From an uncultured Ruminiclostridium sp. (GTDB taxonomy: Bacteria > Bacillota > Clostridia > Oscillospirales > Ruminococcaceae), in assembly GCA_944386545.1 (NCBI GenBank), contig CALXBK010000006.1, positions 1 to 64,000 on the forward strand: a DNA stretch of 64,000 nucleotides, written 5' to 3'. Position numbers and translations under genes: made by a program. Position 1 is the stretch's first letter; every line of letters begins with the position of its first letter. Of the stretch, positions 62,418 to 64,000 are shown piece by piece. Below the pieces are notes generated by a model. That model did not search any database and was not told the DNA's origin. It saw only the letters and a program-made list of their open reading frames with translations.

Positions 62418-64000
62418 GTGGAAGCGTTCCGCAATGAAGAAATAGCCGGCCTTTTGGGAGATTTTTATCAGGCGCACGCTAAAGATGACCGTGAGCTGAT
62501 GGATCAATCTCTCATGAAAATGCAGAACCTGCTTTATACGGGAGAAGCCGACAGCACTCCGTTCAAGGAATATTTCAACTCCGTATTCAGCGGCAGAACG
62601 CCGTACAACGCTTCCCTCTCGGTAAGCGACTATCCCAAGGAGTCGATAATCCGCGAACTGCTGCAAAACACCTTCGGCTGTTACTACACAGAGCAGGATA
62701 TAAAGGTACTTTTCAACTTTGAAAATGACGGAGAAATAAAGCTGACCTACAACGAGGACGGTTTTACTCTGGAGCAAATTCTTTACTATCTCAGTATAGG
62801 AAGAAGCGACGGCGACAAGATGAGAGAAGGTCGCTTCGGCGTAGGCTCAAAGAGCGTATTTATGAACGTAGAGTGGCTTAAGCTCCGTTCCAACAACTTC
62901 TCCTTCAGAATAGCAAACGACGGCGGTATTCTCAAAATCAAAGAGCTTAACCTGACCGCACCCGTGTTCAAGGGTACTGAGATTGTATTCAAGGTAAGCC
63001 CCGAGGAGCATGCAAAAATCAAGGAAAACTTCGTCAATCTGACGCTCCACAAGGGAGAATATATCAATCTTGTCGAGTTCTGCTTCGCATTTATAAGAAA
63101 GAAGCGTCTGGGCAGGTTCGGAGATACCGAAAACACCGAGCGCACCTTCAATGTAGCGGTTATGGACGTAGGCAAGCCGCTTGCGGTATACAAGATAATC
63201 CGCTTCCAGAAATCTCCCGAGGACGATCCTACCGTTCGTTTCTTGCACAACGGAAAGAGCATAATCGAATTTATCTGGCATGAAAACGATGGCTTTGTAT
63301 ACCTTATTCCGTTTGCTGTTTCCGCTTCGCGCAGGGACGCTCTTGTAAGAGTGCTTTCGGATAAGTACAACTACTTCTCAACCTACGAGCTTACCGGACT
63401 TATAAAATCCACGGGCGAGGACTTTATAAAGGAAAAGCTCTCGGCATTCTTTATAAGCGTGCCCAACTCCTATATCACCTCTCACAGAACGGGTATCCGT
63501 CACGAGTGCGAGGAGGAGGTATCGGCGGCTATTTCCCGTGATATTTCTCTTATGATAGACAAGTATTCGGGTTACTTCATGCTTGAGCTTTTGCCGCGTA
63601 CAAATTCGGACAAATATTATCTGCGTCCCAAGCACTATGTGTTTGAGTTCTTCAGCAATTACCTCGCAAACAGCTCCATGACAAGCGGGCTTGATATAAA
63701 ATTCCACAACTGCATTTCGTTGCTGTTGCCGGGAAAATCATATCCGATACCCTACGCGGAGCTTAAGGAGCTCGGCTTCTTCGCCACCGAGGACAATGTT
63801 TCAAAGAAAGAGCATGAAAGCGGCTCGGCTTTCACCGAATACATAGAGGACCAGCTCAAAAAAATGCACGCCGATGTTGCGGAAATCCCCGAAAACATTA
63901 TAATGGCAAGCTACAACTGGTACGACGAGGAAACCGATGAAGGCGGCAGAGAGTTCTGCTACAACTTCAACTTTGACGGCAGGACCTATGTGCTTGACAG
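62418..64000 (+). CDS. HSP90/sacsin-type GHKL ATPase, truncated by window end
   Basis: The open frame starts at GTG 62418 and continues past the last base. The N-terminal ATPase motifs are visible: N-box RELLQNTFG (Glu80, Asn84), NEDGFTLEQI (residues 112-121) in the Bergerat G1 position, and IGRSDGDKMREGRFGVGSKSVF (127-148), which matches the ATP lid of HSP90 and sacsin proteins. About 380 further residues follow without a recognised domain. The stop of the SNF2-like gene and this start are separated by one base, so the two are coupled. No operon end is visible. Confidence 0.8.
   Translation, partial: MEAFRNEEIAGLLGDFYQAHAKDDRELMDQSLMKMQNLLYTGEADSTPFKEYFNSVFSGRTPYNASLSVSDYPKESIIRELLQNTFGCYYTEQDIKVLFNFENDGEIKLTYNEDGFTLEQILYYLSIGRSDGDKMREGRFGVGSKSVFMNVEWLKLRSNNFSFRIANDGGILKIKELNLTAPVFKGTEIVFKVSPEEHAKIKENFVNLTLHKGEYINLVEFCFAFIRKKRLGRFGDTENTERTFNVAVMDVGKPLAVYKIIRFQKSPEDDPTVRFLHNGKSIIEFIWHENDGFVYLIPFAVSASRRDALVRVLSDKYNYFSTYELTGLIKSTGEDFIKEKLSAFFISVPNSYITSHRTGIRHECEEEVSAAISRDISLMIDKYSGYFMLELLPRTNSDKYYLRPKHYVFEFFSNYLANSSMTSGLDIKFHNCISLLLPGKSYPIPYAELKELGFFATEDNVSKKEHESGSAFTEYIEDQLKKMHADVAEIPENIIMASYNWYDEETDEGGREFCYNFNFDGRTYVLD

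Overview
The window looks like chromosomal DNA of a low-to-mid-GC, fibre-degrading, anaerobic Firmicute, most likely of the Ruminococcus / [Eubacterium] siraeum side of the Oscillospiraceae. That placement is an inference from four things: consensus sigma-A promoters and strong AGGAGG ribosome binding sites, a HrcA-type CIRCE element, several plant-polysaccharide hydrolases (GH5, GH26, GH43, GH74) with FN3 or CBM modules but no dockerin, and BspA-type leucine-rich surface proteins. CheA/CheW/CheR/CheB and FliK- and FlhB-like proteins suggest a motile relative. No rRNA, tRNA, CRISPR array, prophage or intact transposase gene was seen.

Layout. 0-4.5 kb: minus-strand glycolytic operon pgk, a pentapeptide-repeat gene, tpiA, gpmI. 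4.6-8.3 kb: ECF sigma/anti-sigma pair, a decayed BspA-type gene, a CHAP lipoprotein. 8.6-12.3 kb: GntR/YtrA-type regulator with an ABC exporter behind an operator-overlapped promoter. 12.4-16.1 kb: asnB and a DUF2079 membrane protein. 16.4-21 kb: phenylacetate-CoA ligase, GH43, sodium/solute symporter. 21-26.5 kb: sugar phosphotransferase, pyrB (with a PyrI-type zinc tail), proB, proA and an unknown membrane protein. 26.5-27.7 kb: a hairpin and repeat hotspot with the remnant of a second cellulase gene. 27.7-31.2 kb: lipoprotein, NfeD and flotillin, divergent from an XRE regulator, with the same 15-bp palindrome at both promoters. 32-35.4 kb: csoR-copA-copZ. 35.5-37.6 kb: groES-groEL under CIRCE. 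38.4-42 kb: polysaccharide ABC exporter and two glycosyltransferases. 42-52 kb: GH26, GH74, a large BspA-type protein, GH5 with five FN3 domains. 52-59 kb: cheA-cheW-cheR-cheB, divergent from fliK- and flhB-like genes. 59-64 kb: a SigH-like sigma factor, a zinc-ribbon protein, then a two-gene unit of a degenerate SNF2-like protein and an HSP90/sacsin-type ATPase that runs off the window.

Three features run across the window. A ~143-bp element with several hairpins occurs six times nearly complete, once degenerate and once as a fragment, always between genes and often at gene ends. A shared 15-nt motif lies inside two unrelated closing stems (1-66 and 60116-60176), suggesting an unrecognised RNA family. 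Gene decay is visible at two loci, both related to surface or secreted proteins that also exist intact here. The most promising candidate for an undescribed system is the SNF2-like/GHKL pair at 60.4-64 kb.
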